Of a stretch of DNA of 58,926 nucleotides, positions 1-9,684 are shown one piece after another. This DNA is from Raineya sp964654605. Lineage in GTDB: Bacteria > Bacteroidota > Bacteroidia > Cytophagales > Thermonemataceae. The DNA lies in assembly GCA_964654605.1 (NCBI GenBank), contig CAZZLW010000079.1, positions 1 to 58,926 on the forward strand, in the 5' to 3' direction. The notes beneath the pieces were generated by a model. It had not been told where the DNA came from. It searched no databases and saw only the letters and a program-made list of their open reading frames with translations. The number at the start of each line of letters is the position of its first letter. Position 1 is the first letter of the stretch. A program made the translations under genes and the position numbers.

Positions 1-51
1 AAAATTCATACTGAAAAGGGCGTGGCGGTCAAACGTTTGAGCGTACAATAA
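1..51 (+). CDS. C-terminal tail of a T9SS-secreted protein (partial)
   Basis: The window opens inside a reading frame that ends with 16 codons and a TAA. The encoded tail (ending KRLSVQ) is identical to the last 16 residues of the M43 protease that follows, so this is the end of a type IX secretion sorting domain. Only four bases differ from 2083-2133 and all four are silent third positions. A hairpin terminator follows at 71-100. The upstream body of the protein lies outside the window, so its catalytic or binding function cannot be told; a paralogous protease is the simplest guess. Confidence 0.8.
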   Translation, partial: KIHTEKGVAVKRLSVQ

Positions 52-70
52 TGGAATAGTTTTTTTGAAG

Positions 71-100
71 GCACGTAAATTTTTTAGATTTACGTGCTTT
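71..100 (+). terminator. Intrinsic terminator after the partial T9SS gene
   Basis: A 10-base-pair perfect stem (arms 71-80 and 88-97, GCACGTAAAT and its complement) with a 7-base loop is followed by a T-rich stretch. It closes the gene ending at 51. A non-ATG extension of the next reading frame back to 94 would begin inside this hairpin, which favours the ATG at 130 as the true start. Confidence 0.75.
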
Positions 101-129
101 TATATTTTAATCAAACCTTTTCTGATTTT

Positions 130-2133
130 ATGCTAAAAAACTTCTTTTTTTCTTTGCTGTTTCTGCTTACAAGTTTTGTTGCAACGGCACAACAAGAACC
201 TTGTGGCTCTCATATTTTTGAGCGTCAGTTACGAGAGCAGTATCCTGATAGCTTCGGTACAATAGAAGATTTTGAAAATTGGCTTAAATCTAAAATGGGT
301 GGTGGGCATCTTTCTCAGCCTGTAAAAATATCTAATGGTCGTTTGGGGGGAGGTCCTTACAAAATAAAAGTCATTATTCACGTAGTTTATCAGACCAGTC
401 AGGCTACTATTGCCAATGGAAGCGAAAATATTCCTTATGCACAAGCCATTTCACAAATTAGGGTATTGAATGAAGATTTTCAGCGAACCAATGCTGATGC
501 TTCTCAAACTCGGAGTTTCTTTCAGACCGTAGCGGGGGCTTTCCCTGATTTAGAATTTGAACCCGCCACACAAGACCCTTTGGGTAATCCGTTGGCTGAA
601 CCGGGTGTCAGACGAATTAACGGGCAGACAACTTTTGGGATTACAACTTGGAGTATGAATACCTGTAATAGCACCCTAAAACCTGCCACTATATGGAATC
701 CGAATGTATATTTGAATATGTGGGTGGTAAATTTTGGTAGTTCGGGGCTTTTGGGTTTTGCTCAATTTCCTGATGGTTCGGGTTTGCCCGGTATGCCTAC
801 CAGCCCTCAGGCAAGCAATACAGATGGCGTTGTAATGGATTATAGAGCTTTTGGTTCAAATTATCAAGCTGATGGCACGCCTTATCCAGCGGGTCCCTTT
901 ATTACAGCTCCTGTTGCACCTAATACCGACCGAGGGCGTACTACTACGCACGAAATAGGTCATTGGCTTGGTTTGCGTCATAGTTGGGGCGATGGCAATT
1001 GCTCTGCTGATGATTATTGCACGGATACCCCTTGGCAAAATGGTTCAACTTCGCTGACTTCTTGCTCTTCGCTGTTGAGCAAAAATACTTGTTCTACCAT
1101 TGATGAAATCTGGGGACAAAATATGCCCGACCAAATTGAGAACTATATGGACTACTCTGCTGATAATTGCAAAAATATGTTTACACGTCAGCAAGTAGAT
1201 AGAATGAGAATAGTGCTTCTCAACTCTCCTCGCCGTAAAGAACTCATCGGAAATACACTATTTTCTATTTTTTCGGCAAATATAATTGCAGGGGTACAAG
1301 GTCTGCAAGTGAATTTTACGGATAGGTCAGGCGTAACAGGTACCGAGCCTGCTATTACTTCTTGGAATTGGAATTTTGATGTAGATGGCTTGGGAGGTGC
1401 TTCACCTGCTACTTATACAGCTACATCGGCTTCTGCGGCAAATCCTCCTGTGGTTACTTTCAATAACGTGGGTACATACAAAGTAAGGCTCACGGTAAGC
1501 AATGGCACCAAAACTGATGTTTCTGAAATGCTTATTTATGTTCGTCAAGCACCTTTACAAGCTCCTACCAACTTAATTGTAACCAATCAAGAAGGTGATA
1601 ATCCGAACTTTTTTGCACAAGACCGCATAGATTTGCGTTGGAATGATAACTCTGCTGATGAAGAAAATTTTATACTTTCTCGCCGTAAGGAGGGGCAACC
1701 TGTTTCTTCAACAGTGGATATTGCTATTCTACCACCCAATACCACTACTTATATCGATAACGATGCAAGTTTAGAAGATGAAGCAAGTTATATCTATCAA
1801 GTAAGGGCTAAAAGAGGAACTGAAACAGCCGCCTCAAATACAAGAAAAATCAAATTTAGGAAAACTCCCACCGCTCTTGAAGAAACGCCATTGGCTCGTG
1901 AAATAGGTTTGTATCCTAATCCAGCTCAAAGTAGTTTTGTAGTAGATTTGAAGGGTATTCAGGTGCAAGAGGCTCATTTAGTGCTTTACAATCCTTTGGG
2001 ACAAATGGTAAGTGAGCAAACTACCCGCAATAGTGTAGCTACTTTCAACATAGAACGCTTGCCCAAAGGTATGTATCTACTGAAAATTCATACTGAAAAG
2101 GGTGTGGCAGTCAAACGTTTGAGTGTGCAATAA
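130..2133 (+). CDS. Secreted M43 family zinc metalloprotease with T9SS sorting domain
   Basis: The 667-residue product is a pappalysin/cytophagalysin-type metalloprotease. An N-terminal signal peptide (about residues 1-20, ending ATA-QQ) is followed by the catalytic domain with the zinc motif HEIGHWLGLRH (H274, E275, H278, H284) and a Met-turn at YMDYS (M340). A PKD-like domain follows (about 377-472), then a fibronectin type III-like domain (about 477-580), and a type A type IX secretion sorting domain from about residue 593 (LYPNP...). The family cleaves extracellular proteins; the sorting domain implies export through the outer membrane by the type IX system and surface attachment or release. 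The start at 130 is chosen because it gives a clean signal peptide and lies beyond the upstream terminator. It sits directly downstream of a gene with the same C-terminus, suggesting a tandem paralogue family. Confidence 0.93.
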   Translation: MLKNFFFSLLFLLTSFVATAQQEPCGSHIFERQLREQYPDSFGTIEDFENWLKSKMGGGHLSQPVKISNGRLGGGPYKIKVIIHVVYQTSQATIANGSENIPYAQAISQIRVLNEDFQRTNADASQTRSFFQTVAGAFPDLEFEPATQDPLGNPLAEPGVRRINGQTTFGITTWSMNTCNSTLKPATIWNPNVYLNMWVVNFGSSGLLGFAQFPDGSGLPGMPTSPQASNTDGVVMDYRAFGSNYQADGTPYPAGPFITAPVAPNTDRGRTTTHEIGHWLGLRHSWGDGNCSADDYCTDTPWQNGSTSLTSCSSLLSKNTCSTIDEIWGQNMPDQIENYMDYSADNCKNMFTRQQVDRMRIVLLNSPRRKELIGNTLFSIFSANIIAGVQGLQVNFTDRSGVTGTEPAITSWNWNFDVDGLGGASPATYTATSASAANPPVVTFNNVGTYKVRLTVSNGTKTDVSEMLIYVRQAPLQAPTNLIVTNQEGDNPNFFAQDRIDLRWNDNSADEENFILSRRKEGQPVSSTVDIAILPPNTTTYIDNDASLEDEASYIYQVRAKRGTETAASNTRKIKFRKTPTALEETPLAREIGLYPNPAQSSFVVDLKGIQVQEAHLVLYNPLGQMVSEQTTRNSVATFNIERLPKGMYLLKIHTEKGVAVKRLSVQ

Positions 2134-2158
2134 TAAAGCATCGTAATAACGAGAAAAT

Positions 2159-2190
2159 AAAAGAGGGCTTCATTTTCAAAGCCCTCTTTT
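2159..2190. terminator. Bidirectional terminator between protease and macroglobulin genes
   Basis: An A-rich/T-rich flanked hairpin (arm AAAGAGGGCTT at about 2160-2170 and its complement at about 2178-2189) lies between two convergent genes ending at 2133 and 2206. The A-run on one side and T-run on the other let it work for both strands. Confidence 0.8.
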
Positions 2191-2205
2191 GTTTGGTTAT
2201 TCCTT

Positions 2206-5200
2206 CTACTCAATTTTTACGCGTATTCCTGCCGAATGGCTCGTAAATTCGGGGGTGTACATACATTGAATAGTTGTGATGCCATTGGAGTAATTTCCTT
2301 TCAAAGAAGCTCGCAAAGGATATTCAAAAACATACGTACCCTTACGCAAGTAACTGATAAAGAAATTAGTTGCCATATCGCGAGTGCTTTCGTAGTACCA
2401 CATTCCGTCTTGATAGCGGTAGCCCGAGAGTACATTGATAGGCTCAAAACCAGCGGCACGCATATCTTTCAGATGTACATATTCCATATCTCTATCCACA
2501 CGAATTTCTACGCGTACTTTTACCAAATCGCCTACCTTGATAGGATTTTTCTCGGTGATAGGTACTAAAATTTTGCCCTTGTCGCTATCTTTTTCCAAGA
2601 ATAGGTCTTTTTTGATGCTAATGGGGGTTTCGGCAAAAGTGATTTTATCTAATTGTTCAAAATACTGCCAATACACAGCTCCCCAAGCTACGCCTTCATC
2701 TTTTTTAGTAACTTTGATATTTCCCATTTCGGGACGAACTTGCTCGGCATTCCAAGCCGTTTTGAAATAACCTGTACCAGCCTCTACTTTGGTTTCGGTA
2801 GCCTCCGAAGGGCGAACCACTTGCCCGCCTAAACTTACTTCTACGAGTTGCTCGCTTGCCAAAACATCGCTACCTCTACGCAAAAGAGCAAAACAGGCTT
2901 CGGCAGTAGCACGTGTGGTTTTCCAATCTTGGGTTTGTTTTTGCTTCAAGAGCCAAACTTTCAAATCCTCAACGGCTTTGGTGTTTTTGGCAACCTCGTC
3001 ATAAACTTCAATCATCAAGGCTTGTGTTTCGATAGGGGCGTGGTACCACCACCAAGAACGTTCTTGCTTCCAATACATTCCAAACTCTTCGCTATGCAAA
3101 GATTTTTCTGTGAAAGATTTTATCATAGCTTGCGGCGTTTGCTTATCGCCAAATCTATCCAAAGCCAAGCACAACATTCCTTCGGTATAGAGCGGATACG
3201 AGAGCCAGAATTTCTTGGCTTGTCCCAAATAATAATTGAAGGCTTCTTTGCTTCCATTGGGAATAGCTATATCTTTGAAATAACTGCGAGCATACAAATA
3301 CTGAATTTGAATGTAGCTGAGGTTGTTGTTTTCAAATTTACAATCACCACGTTTTACGCAGGCTTTCAGTTTTTCATAATCATCGGCTATCATTCTATCG
3401 GCATAAGAGATGGCTTTTTGAAGCATTTGCCAAGTGCTAGCATCTTGGCGAACTGATTTTACTTTCATCACGTCCAGATGTCCCATTTGGGCAATGATGT
3501 GCTGTGTCATATATCTATCTTCGGGGAAGCCAAGAAACCACGTAAAACCTCCACTTGAAAGTTGATGCTTACGAACTTTCTCCAGAGCGGCGGCTTGTTC
3601 GCTTGCCATTCGGTTCAAATCGAAAAGGAGAGCGATTTGGCGTTTGCGTTGGCTTTCATCTTTGGCATTGAGTACCCAAGGCGTTTCTTCCAAAAGAGCC
3701 GATTTAAGTTCCTGATTTTTCTCCAAATTGGAAAGTAGGGCATCGGGCTGGTAGTTTTTCCAAGTATCAAATACTTGTTTGATTTTTGGGTTGCTATTGG
3801 CTACGTGGGTAGCAATGGAATTGGCATAATAACGGCTAAAAGTCTGCTCCACACACTCGTAAGGGTACTCCATCATATAAGGCAATGCCTGTACTGCATA
3901 CCAAGCGGGGTTAGAGGTAAATTCCAAAGTGAAACGCTGGTGTTTGAGCGTATTGGAACTACCGCTGGTGATGAGTTTTTCAAACTTAAAGTCCTTTTCT
4001 TGCTTTCCACGAATGGGCAAAGGCATTGTTTCGGTTACAAGCATTCGGTTGGTAACTACGGGCAAAGTCATTTCTTCGCCGTCAGAAAATTTGCCTGATT
4101 TAGCCACCACTCGGTAAGTAAGAGCCTGCAAACCTTCAGGAATACGAATTTTCCATTCCAAATTCTGACTCTGACCGGGTTTTACCACAAAAGATTTTGC
4201 CCCAGAACTTTCTCCAAAGCCTAAATTCACTTTTTTACCTGCTATTGCATCAAAAAACTCTATTTGGGCTTCGCCTTTGAGTTCGGTTTCGGCAAGAGAG
4301 GTAACTTTTACAGCGAACACCATTTCATCATTTTCTCTATAAAAACGAGGCTGATTAGGCACTACCATCAAGTTTTTTTGGGTTACCAAAGAGTTTTCAG
4401 CAAGGGCATACGCTAATTCTTTGGTATGTACAAAGCCAAGCATTTTCCAGCGGGTTAGGGCTTCGGGCACGGTGAATTTAATGATAATTTCGCCGTTTTC
4501 ATTGGTACGCAATTCAGGGTAGAAAAAGGCTGTTTCGTTGAAATTTTTACGGATTTGCACTTCATCTGCTTGAGTTTTCTTGCCTTTGTCTTTTCCTACA
4601 TTATTTTTTGTTTCAGTATTCCCAAATACCTCTTGCTCGCTTAGTTCTTCATCGGCGGCGGCTTCTTTCTTTTTAGTCATTTCTCTTTTTTCTACATCAC
4701 TATAAGCGGTCGTTGGACTTACCTCCAAAGCTTCTCCGTCTCTTTCTTTCATTGAAGCGGCAGGTTTTGTAGCATATTTTATATTTCCGCCTCTATCCCT
4801 CCGCCTTGAATAGTAGTAATAAAAGCTATACCCAAACCAGTTCAAATCGTCAAAATCGTAATTAAAAGTGGCAAAAGAGCGATTCCACCCATAATATTGC
4901 ACCCGAAAAGCATCTGCCTTGAAGTCGGGGGTTGCCTCCCAATTTCCATAGAGATAGTTGGCTCTCCAAAAACTGGCGTCCCATTCATTTACTCTGAAAG
5001 CATCAAGCGAAGCATCGTAGAGTGTAGCAACCATTTCGGCGGCGATTTTATCGGCTTTTTTGCCCTTGATACGCAAACGCCATTCTTCTTGCTCGCCAGG
5101 CAGGAGTTTGTCGCGATAGGTTTCAAAAATTACTTCCAATTCTTTTTCGCTATAAGGTACATTGACAAATTTTTGCTCCTTGTAAAGGCGATTGTTGTAA

Positions 5201-8200
5201 ATGCCTACAGCCGTAACATAAAAACCTCCTTTCATAGCTTCGCGGATAGGTACAGCCAGCAAGGTTTGCTCATTTTTTAGATTTAACCATTCGCTTTTCA
5301 AAATCTCTCTTTCAAAAGCGACTTCATACAATATCTTTTGCGTATGAGAGGTAGCCACCAAAATTTGAGCTGTTTCACCTGCTTCGTGAGCAGGTTTAAG
5401 GGGTTTGAGCAAAACATTGGTAGGAATGGCAGGGCTTTTGGCTTTATCCGAAAATACTTCAAAGTAATTTTTGCTACGAACTTCTTGCCCGTATTTATCG
5501 GTAGCAACCATTTCAATAAGATAAATGCCTTGTTGCCATTTTTTGAGGTCTTTGAGTTCAAACTCTTTCTTTTCGCGTGTATTGAAAGCTGTATTGAACA
5601 CGCTTCTATCTTTTTCCCAAAAAGCTTGGTTATCTTCATTCTGATAGGCTTCATCGGGAAACATACGCTCAAAATCGGCTTTGGAGAGTGTATGTACATC
5701 AGGCTTGCCCCATAAGCGTTGCTTGAAAGACTTGGAAGGTATTTTGAGCCTATAAATGTGAACTTCTCCTTGGGCTGGTTCAAATTCGCCCATCAGGTTG
5801 GTTGTTTGAATTTGAAAGGCTTTGCCTTCCCAAGTATCTTGGTTAAGGTCGGCGAGATTTGTGCCAATTTGCAAAGTTTTGTAACCCACTTTCACGGTGA
5901 TTTGGTTGCTACGGGTTTCGCCATTGAGGTCGGTTACATCGGCATAAATTGTATAATTGAACACAGGTTCGCTGGCTTTATCTACACTCAAATCGGGGAT
6001 AGCATTGAATTTGATTTTGAAAACGCCATTGGCATCGGTTTGGGCAGTGCCATTCGTGATTTCAATTTCAGGGCTTTCAGGATAGTATCCATACCAACGC
6101 CACCACCAAATCGGAAACTCCGCTTTACGAACCACTCGGTATTTTACTTGGGCATTATCAATGCTTGCCCCTGAATAGGCTTGTGCTTTTCCTTCGGCAA
6201 TTACTTCCTCACCCAAACGATAGGCTTGCTTCAAAGGCTCAAATTTTACTTCAAATTTGGGGCGTTTGTACTCTTCTACTGAAAAATAGATATTTCCATT
6301 GATGCTGGAAGCAAGTTGCATTTGCCCTGTAATGCCATTTTGTGGGGCGGTAAAAAAGCCATTGAAAGTTCCATATTCATTCGTAACAAAACTTTTTCTT
6401 TCTACTTCCTGACGATTCACATTGTAAAAAACTACTTCCACAGGCATATTAGGCAAAATCTTATTTTCTTTGCCTTTTTGGGTAATAAGTAGTCCCTTGA
6501 AATAAATAGTTTGCCCAGGTCGGTAAATGGCTCTATCCAAGAAAAACAAGGTTTTGGAAATAGCTTGTGGCTCTTGGTAGGCAGTTTGGTACAAAGCTCC
6601 ATACGAATAATAGCGTCCGTCATCTACTTGTTGTGTAGAAACAAAGTCGTTTCCGAGTTTGAAATCTATATCTAAATTGGTTTCGTAGTAGCTTCTATCC
6701 GTAGAACGCATATAGGGTAATCGTACAAAGCCTTTGGAGTCGGTTTGAAACTTCCCTTTGGCAAATCTTTCATAATATCCCAAAGAAGAGTTGTAGCGAT
6801 AGGTATAGGCTTCCAATTGTACATTGGGCAGGGGTTCGCCTGTTTTGCGGTGCAAGGTGTATAAGTCCATTTTGCCATCGGGCAGATTTTTATGGATATA
6901 GGCAATATCGGAAATGGTAAAAAAGTTGTAGGCAATGGCGTTATCTTTTTCAAGGGTAAAATTATTTTTTTCGCTGGTAATAAGCATATAGTCGCCTGTG
7001 GGCAAACCCTCAAAAGCAATTTCGGTACGGTGCTTTTGGAAATCTTGCTGGTTGGGTAAATTAAAAGAACCTGTACGAATAGGTTTTTGGCTAAGGAAAT
7101 GAGTAAGAAATTTGCGTTCTTGGTAGTCGTCGTAGTTTTTGCGTTGCTCTCGGCGTTTTTTTTCAACTTCTGCCCTATCTACCTTAAAAATACGGAAATG
7201 CAGTTTGTCAAAATTACTATAAGTAAGCAAAGCCTTAAAAGCAGTGTTTGATGGCTCGGTTTGCTCCATTTGTAAAGCAATTTCTTTGGTGATAATACTA
7301 TTTTGTAGGCTTTTGCAGTTGATTGTGCCTCTGCTATCGGGGTATTTTTGTATGGCCTCTTCGCAAATCTGATAGGCTTTTTTCAAATCCATCTGAAACT
7401 GATTACCTTTTTCGGGATTATATTTTTGCCCTCTCTTAAACCAATACATAGCCAAAGCGTGATATACAAAAGAAACTTCAGCGTTGCCTTCGTAAAGGTT
7501 TTTCATTTTTTCGAGAGCTTGCAAATAGAGTTCATCTTTTTGGGGTGAAACCGAATTTTTATACACAAACTGCTGGCGGGCTAAATCTATATGCAGATAG
7601 GTGTTTTTGTTGCTATTCTGATTGATTTTGAGCAGTTCTTGGTAGATTTTGAGCGTGATGAAATCAAAAGAGTCTTCGTCTTTGGTTTGCAGGTTGAGTT
7701 TGATAAAATAGGTGGCGGGGGCAAAGTATTCATTTTTATCTACCTGAAAATAGTAAAAAGGGCGAGTAACTTCAGCTTCGTTGTTTTGGAAAAAATAAAT
7801 GGCACGCCAAGCCAGAAAATCGTAGAGGGTGGGGCGTAAGGCACGAGCCTCTTGCATACCTTTGCTGATGATTTCATCAAAAACGTTGATTTGTACTTTT
7901 TGCAATTCAGAAGCATTTTGAAGCGAAAGCAAGAAATGTTTGCGGGTTTCTTCGGTAATTTTGGCGATGCTCCACGTTTCTATATCTTCGGGGCTTTCCT
8001 GCATTTGCGTTCTGCCCGAAAATTGCCAGCGGTTTTCTTGGTAATATTTCCAAAAAATTTCAGCCTGCATAGAATAGAGCAGATTTTTGGTCGGGAAATC
8101 AGCTTTTTCAGCCTCTTTTTTGAGTTCCATTAGGGCTTTGACCACATCTTTTTCTTCTTTTACCTCGTAATATTTGAGCCTATGAATTACTGCTTTTACG

Positions 8201-8388
8201 AGTTGTGCATTGTTTTTTTCTTTTTGAGCGAGTGCATAAATAGCCTCTACTTCTTTGCGAGCCGTTTCGGGTAAGCCTTTGTCTTCGGCGTCAGTTACTT
8301 TTTTCCACAAATTTTCATACATAGTTTGTGCCTGATTAGTTTGGACGATTGCCAGTAGAATAGCAAGAGCGAAAATGAGCTTTTTCAT
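2206..8388 (-). CDS. Alpha-2-macroglobulin family protein
   Basis: This 2060-residue exported protein belongs to the bacterial alpha-2-macroglobulin family, thought to act as a periplasmic protease trap protecting the envelope. The ATG at 8388 gives a clear signal peptide (MKKLIFALAILLAIVQTNQAQ), whereas the longer frame upstream lacks one at its N-terminus. A helical region of about 400 residues comes first, then macroglobulin/MG2 domains (for example the DRAIYRPGQTIYFKG segment), a charged low-complexity linker rich in K and E, the central A2M domain (TRWKMLGFVHT), and the thioester domain with PYECVEQ, whose Cys1512 and Gln1515 can form the internal thioester. It is a single gene with terminators on its 3' side. 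No penicillin-binding pbpC neighbour, common in Proteobacteria, is present. A possible -7 box (reverse TACTTTTG) lies at 8457-8464. Confidence 0.93.
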   Translation of the reverse strand: MKKLIFALAILLAIVQTNQAQTMYENLWKKVTDAEDKGLPETARKEVEAIYALAQKEKNNAQLVKAVIHRLKYYEVKEEKDVVKALMELKKEAEKADFPTKNLLYSMQAEIFWKYYQENRWQFSGRTQMQESPEDIETWSIAKITEETRKHFLLSLQNASELQKVQINVFDEIISKGMQEARALRPTLYDFLAWRAIYFFQNNEAEVTRPFYYFQVDKNEYFAPATYFIKLNLQTKDEDSFDFITLKIYQELLKINQNSNKNTYLHIDLARQQFVYKNSVSPQKDELYLQALEKMKNLYEGNAEVSFVYHALAMYWFKRGQKYNPEKGNQFQMDLKKAYQICEEAIQKYPDSRGTINCKSLQNSIITKEIALQMEQTEPSNTAFKALLTYSNFDKLHFRIFKVDRAEVEKKRREQRKNYDDYQERKFLTHFLSQKPIRTGSFNLPNQQDFQKHRTEIAFEGLPTGDYMLITSEKNNFTLEKDNAIAYNFFTISDIAYIHKNLPDGKMDLYTLHRKTGEPLPNVQLEAYTYRYNSSLGYYERFAKGKFQTDSKGFVRLPYMRSTDRSYYETNLDIDFKLGNDFVSTQQVDDGRYYSYGALYQTAYQEPQAISKTLFFLDRAIYRPGQTIYFKGLLITQKGKENKILPNMPVEVVFYNVNRQEVERKSFVTNEYGTFNGFFTAPQNGITGQMQLASSINGNIYFSVEEYKRPKFEVKFEPLKQAYRLGEEVIAEGKAQAYSGASIDNAQVKYRVVRKAEFPIWWWRWYGYYPESPEIEITNGTAQTDANGVFKIKFNAIPDLSVDKASEPVFNYTIYADVTDLNGETRSNQITVKVGYKTLQIGTNLADLNQDTWEGKAFQIQTTNLMGEFEPAQGEVHIYRLKIPSKSFKQRLWGKPDVHTLSKADFERMFPDEAYQNEDNQAFWEKDRSVFNTAFNTREKKEFELKDLKKWQQGIYLIEMVATDKYGQEVRSKNYFEVFSDKAKSPAIPTNVLLKPLKPAHEAGETAQILVATSHTQKILYEVAFEREILKSEWLNLKNEQTLLAVPIREAMKGGFYVTAVGIYNNRLYKEQKFVNVPYSEKELEVIFETYRDKLLPGEQEEWRLRIKGKKADKIAAEMVATLYDASLDAFRVNEWDASFWRANYLYGNWEATPDFKADAFRVQYYGWNRSFATFNYDFDDLNWFGYSFYYYYSRRRDRGGNIKYATKPAASMKERDGEALEVSPTTAYSDVEKREMTKKKEAAADEELSEQEVFGNTETKNNVGKDKGKKTQADEVQIRKNFNETAFFYPELRTNENGEIIIKFTVPEALTRWKMLGFVHTKELAYALAENSLVTQKNLMVVPNQPRFYRENDEMVFAVKVTSLAETELKGEAQIEFFDAIAGKKVNLGFGESSGAKSFVVKPGQSQNLEWKIRIPEGLQALTYRVVAKSGKFSDGEEMTLPVVTNRMLVTETMPLPIRGKQEKDFKFEKLITSGSSNTLKHQRFTLEFTSNPAWYAVQALPYMMEYPYECVEQTFSRYYANSIATHVANSNPKIKQVFDTWKNYQPDALLSNLEKNQELKSALLEETPWVLNAKDESQRKRQIALLFDLNRMASEQAAALEKVRKHQLSSGGFTWFLGFPEDRYMTQHIIAQMGHLDVMKVKSVRQDASTWQMLQKAISYADRMIADDYEKLKACVKRGDCKFENNNLSYIQIQYLYARSYFKDIAIPNGSKEAFNYYLGQAKKFWLSYPLYTEGMLCLALDRFGDKQTPQAMIKSFTEKSLHSEEFGMYWKQERSWWWYHAPIETQALMIEVYDEVAKNTKAVEDLKVWLLKQKQTQDWKTTRATAEACFALLRRGSDVLASEQLVEVSLGGQVVRPSEATETKVEAGTGYFKTAWNAEQVRPEMGNIKVTKKDEGVAWGAVYWQYFEQLDKITFAETPISIKKDLFLEKDSDKGKILVPITEKNPIKVGDLVKVRVEIRVDRDMEYVHLKDMRAAGFEPINVLSGYRYQDGMWYYESTRDMATNFFISYLRKGTYVFEYPLRASLKGNYSNGITTIQCMYTPEFTSHSAGIRVKIE

Positions 8389-8507
8389 AAAGATACGCTT
8401 TTTCTTGTATGATGTAAGGTTAGCAAAAATTCCATAAAAAAGAAAGAAAAAAATTTCAAAAGTAGGACAAAGCACTTTTCTGCTTGCGGGCTTGTGATTT
8501 TAGAAAA

Positions 8508-8539
8508 TTTGGGCAAGAAAATTCTTTTCCTTACGTTTG
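8508..8539 (+). promoter_or_regulatory. Putative Bacteroidota promoter of aroB
   Basis: TTTG at 8508-8511 and TACGTTTG at 8532-8539 are separated by 20 bases, matching the Bacteroidota -33/-7 pattern. The -7 box overlaps the most upstream possible TTG start (8537), so translation probably begins further downstream. Confidence 0.5.
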
Positions 8540-8581
8540 ATTAAAAATTGGTGCAAACACTTTTCTAAAACTTTTTTGCAA

Positions 8582-9625
8582 GTGGAAAATATTTTTTTCT
8601 GTTCGGCAAACCTGACTAATACCCTCAAAGAATGGCTTTCGAAGCAAAATTACAGCAAGATTTTTATCCTTTGCGATGAAAACACTTCCAAGCACTGCTT
8701 GACGGCACTTGAGTTTTTGTGGAATAAGGCGTTTGTTTTTAAGATTCCTTCGGGAGAGGCATATAAAAACATTGAAACCGCCCAACAGATTTGGTCGGCA
8801 ATGACTGCCCAAAAATTTGATAGAAACGCACTACTTATCAATTTAGGGGGAGGGGTGATTGGTGATTTGGGAGGCTTTTGTGCCGCTACATACAAACGTG
8901 GCATTGATTTTATTCAAATCCCAACTACCTTGCTTGCCCAAGTAGATGCCAGCGTAGGCGGAAAAGTAGGTATAGATTTTGAAGGCTATAAAAATCAAAT
9001 AGGTGTTTTTTCACTTCCTAAGGCGGTTTTTATTGATACAATTTTTTTAGAAACCTTACCCGAAAGAGAATTGCGTGCAGGTTTTGCCGAAATCATTAAG
9101 CATTGCCTCATTGCTGATAAGGAAATGTGGAATGAAATCTCCACTTTGCCTTGGAAAGAGCAAGATTGGGATACTTTGGTTCAACATTCCGTTGGGTACA
9201 AGAAAATAATTGTTGAAAAAGATTTTCAAGAAAAAAATGTTCGCAAACTGCTCAATTTTGGGCATACGGTTGGACACGCTTTGGAAAGCCACTTCTTGGA
9301 AACTGATAACTCACTTTTACACGGCGAGGCAGTAGCTTGGGGTATGATTGCCGAAAGTTTTATCGCTGTTCAAAAAGGCTTTATTGAAAAAGAAGATTTA
9401 GATGAAATTCAAGATTACATTGCAGGGCAGTTTGCAGATAGCAAAATATTTTTGAGCGATAAAGATGTGGAAGAAATTACCCAACTGGCTCTGCAAGATA
9501 AAAAAAATCAGAGTGGCGAAATTCGTTGCACTTTGCTTTCGGAAATTGGCAGAGGCATTATTGATGTGCCTGTGGCTGAACACGAATTGCAAGAAGCCTT
9601 GTTTTATTTGAATGAAATACACTAA
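8582..9625 (+). CDS. aroB: 3-dehydroquinate synthase
   Basis: AroB converts DAHP to 3-dehydroquinate, the second step of the shikimate pathway, in the cytoplasm. The NAD-binding glycine motif GGGVIGDLGGF, the PTTLLAQVDASVGGK substrate loop and the metal-binding residues in AEIIKHCLI, NFGHTVGHALE and LHGEAVAWGM are all present. The frame is open back to a TTG at 8537 with no ATG near the N-terminus. I chose the GTG at 8582 (347 residues) because a promoter-like -7 box covers 8532-8539; the TTG at 8576 is equally possible. It is divergent from the macroglobulin gene and followed by a strong terminator. Identity is certain; only the start is open. Confidence 0.94.
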   Translation: MENIFFCSANLTNTLKEWLSKQNYSKIFILCDENTSKHCLTALEFLWNKAFVFKIPSGEAYKNIETAQQIWSAMTAQKFDRNALLINLGGGVIGDLGGFCAATYKRGIDFIQIPTTLLAQVDASVGGKVGIDFEGYKNQIGVFSLPKAVFIDTIFLETLPERELRAGFAEIIKHCLIADKEMWNEISTLPWKEQDWDTLVQHSVGYKKIIVEKDFQEKNVRKLLNFGHTVGHALESHFLETDNSLLHGEAVAWGMIAESFIAVQKGFIEKEDLDEIQDYIAGQFADSKIFLSDKDVEEITQLALQDKKNQSGEIRCTLLSEIGRGIIDVPVAEHELQEALFYLNEIH

Positions 9626-9633
9626 TTTTTGCT

Positions 9634-9669
9634 CTTTCCTCTTTTTGGTAGCCACCAAAAAGAGGAAAG
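9634..9669. terminator. Bidirectional terminator between aroB and malate synthase
   Basis: A perfect 16-base-pair stem (arms 9634-9649 and 9654-9669, starting CTTTCCTC) with a 4-base loop lies between convergent genes. T-rich and A-rich arms at each end allow termination from either side. Confidence 0.85.
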
Positions 9670-9684
9670 AAAATGAAACCCAAT

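Noticed and set aside
5338..5715. Long forward frames inside the macroglobulin gene (also near 2848-3456 and 4897-5280)
   Set aside because: They lie antisense to a certain coding region and show no domain; they are shadows of codon bias.
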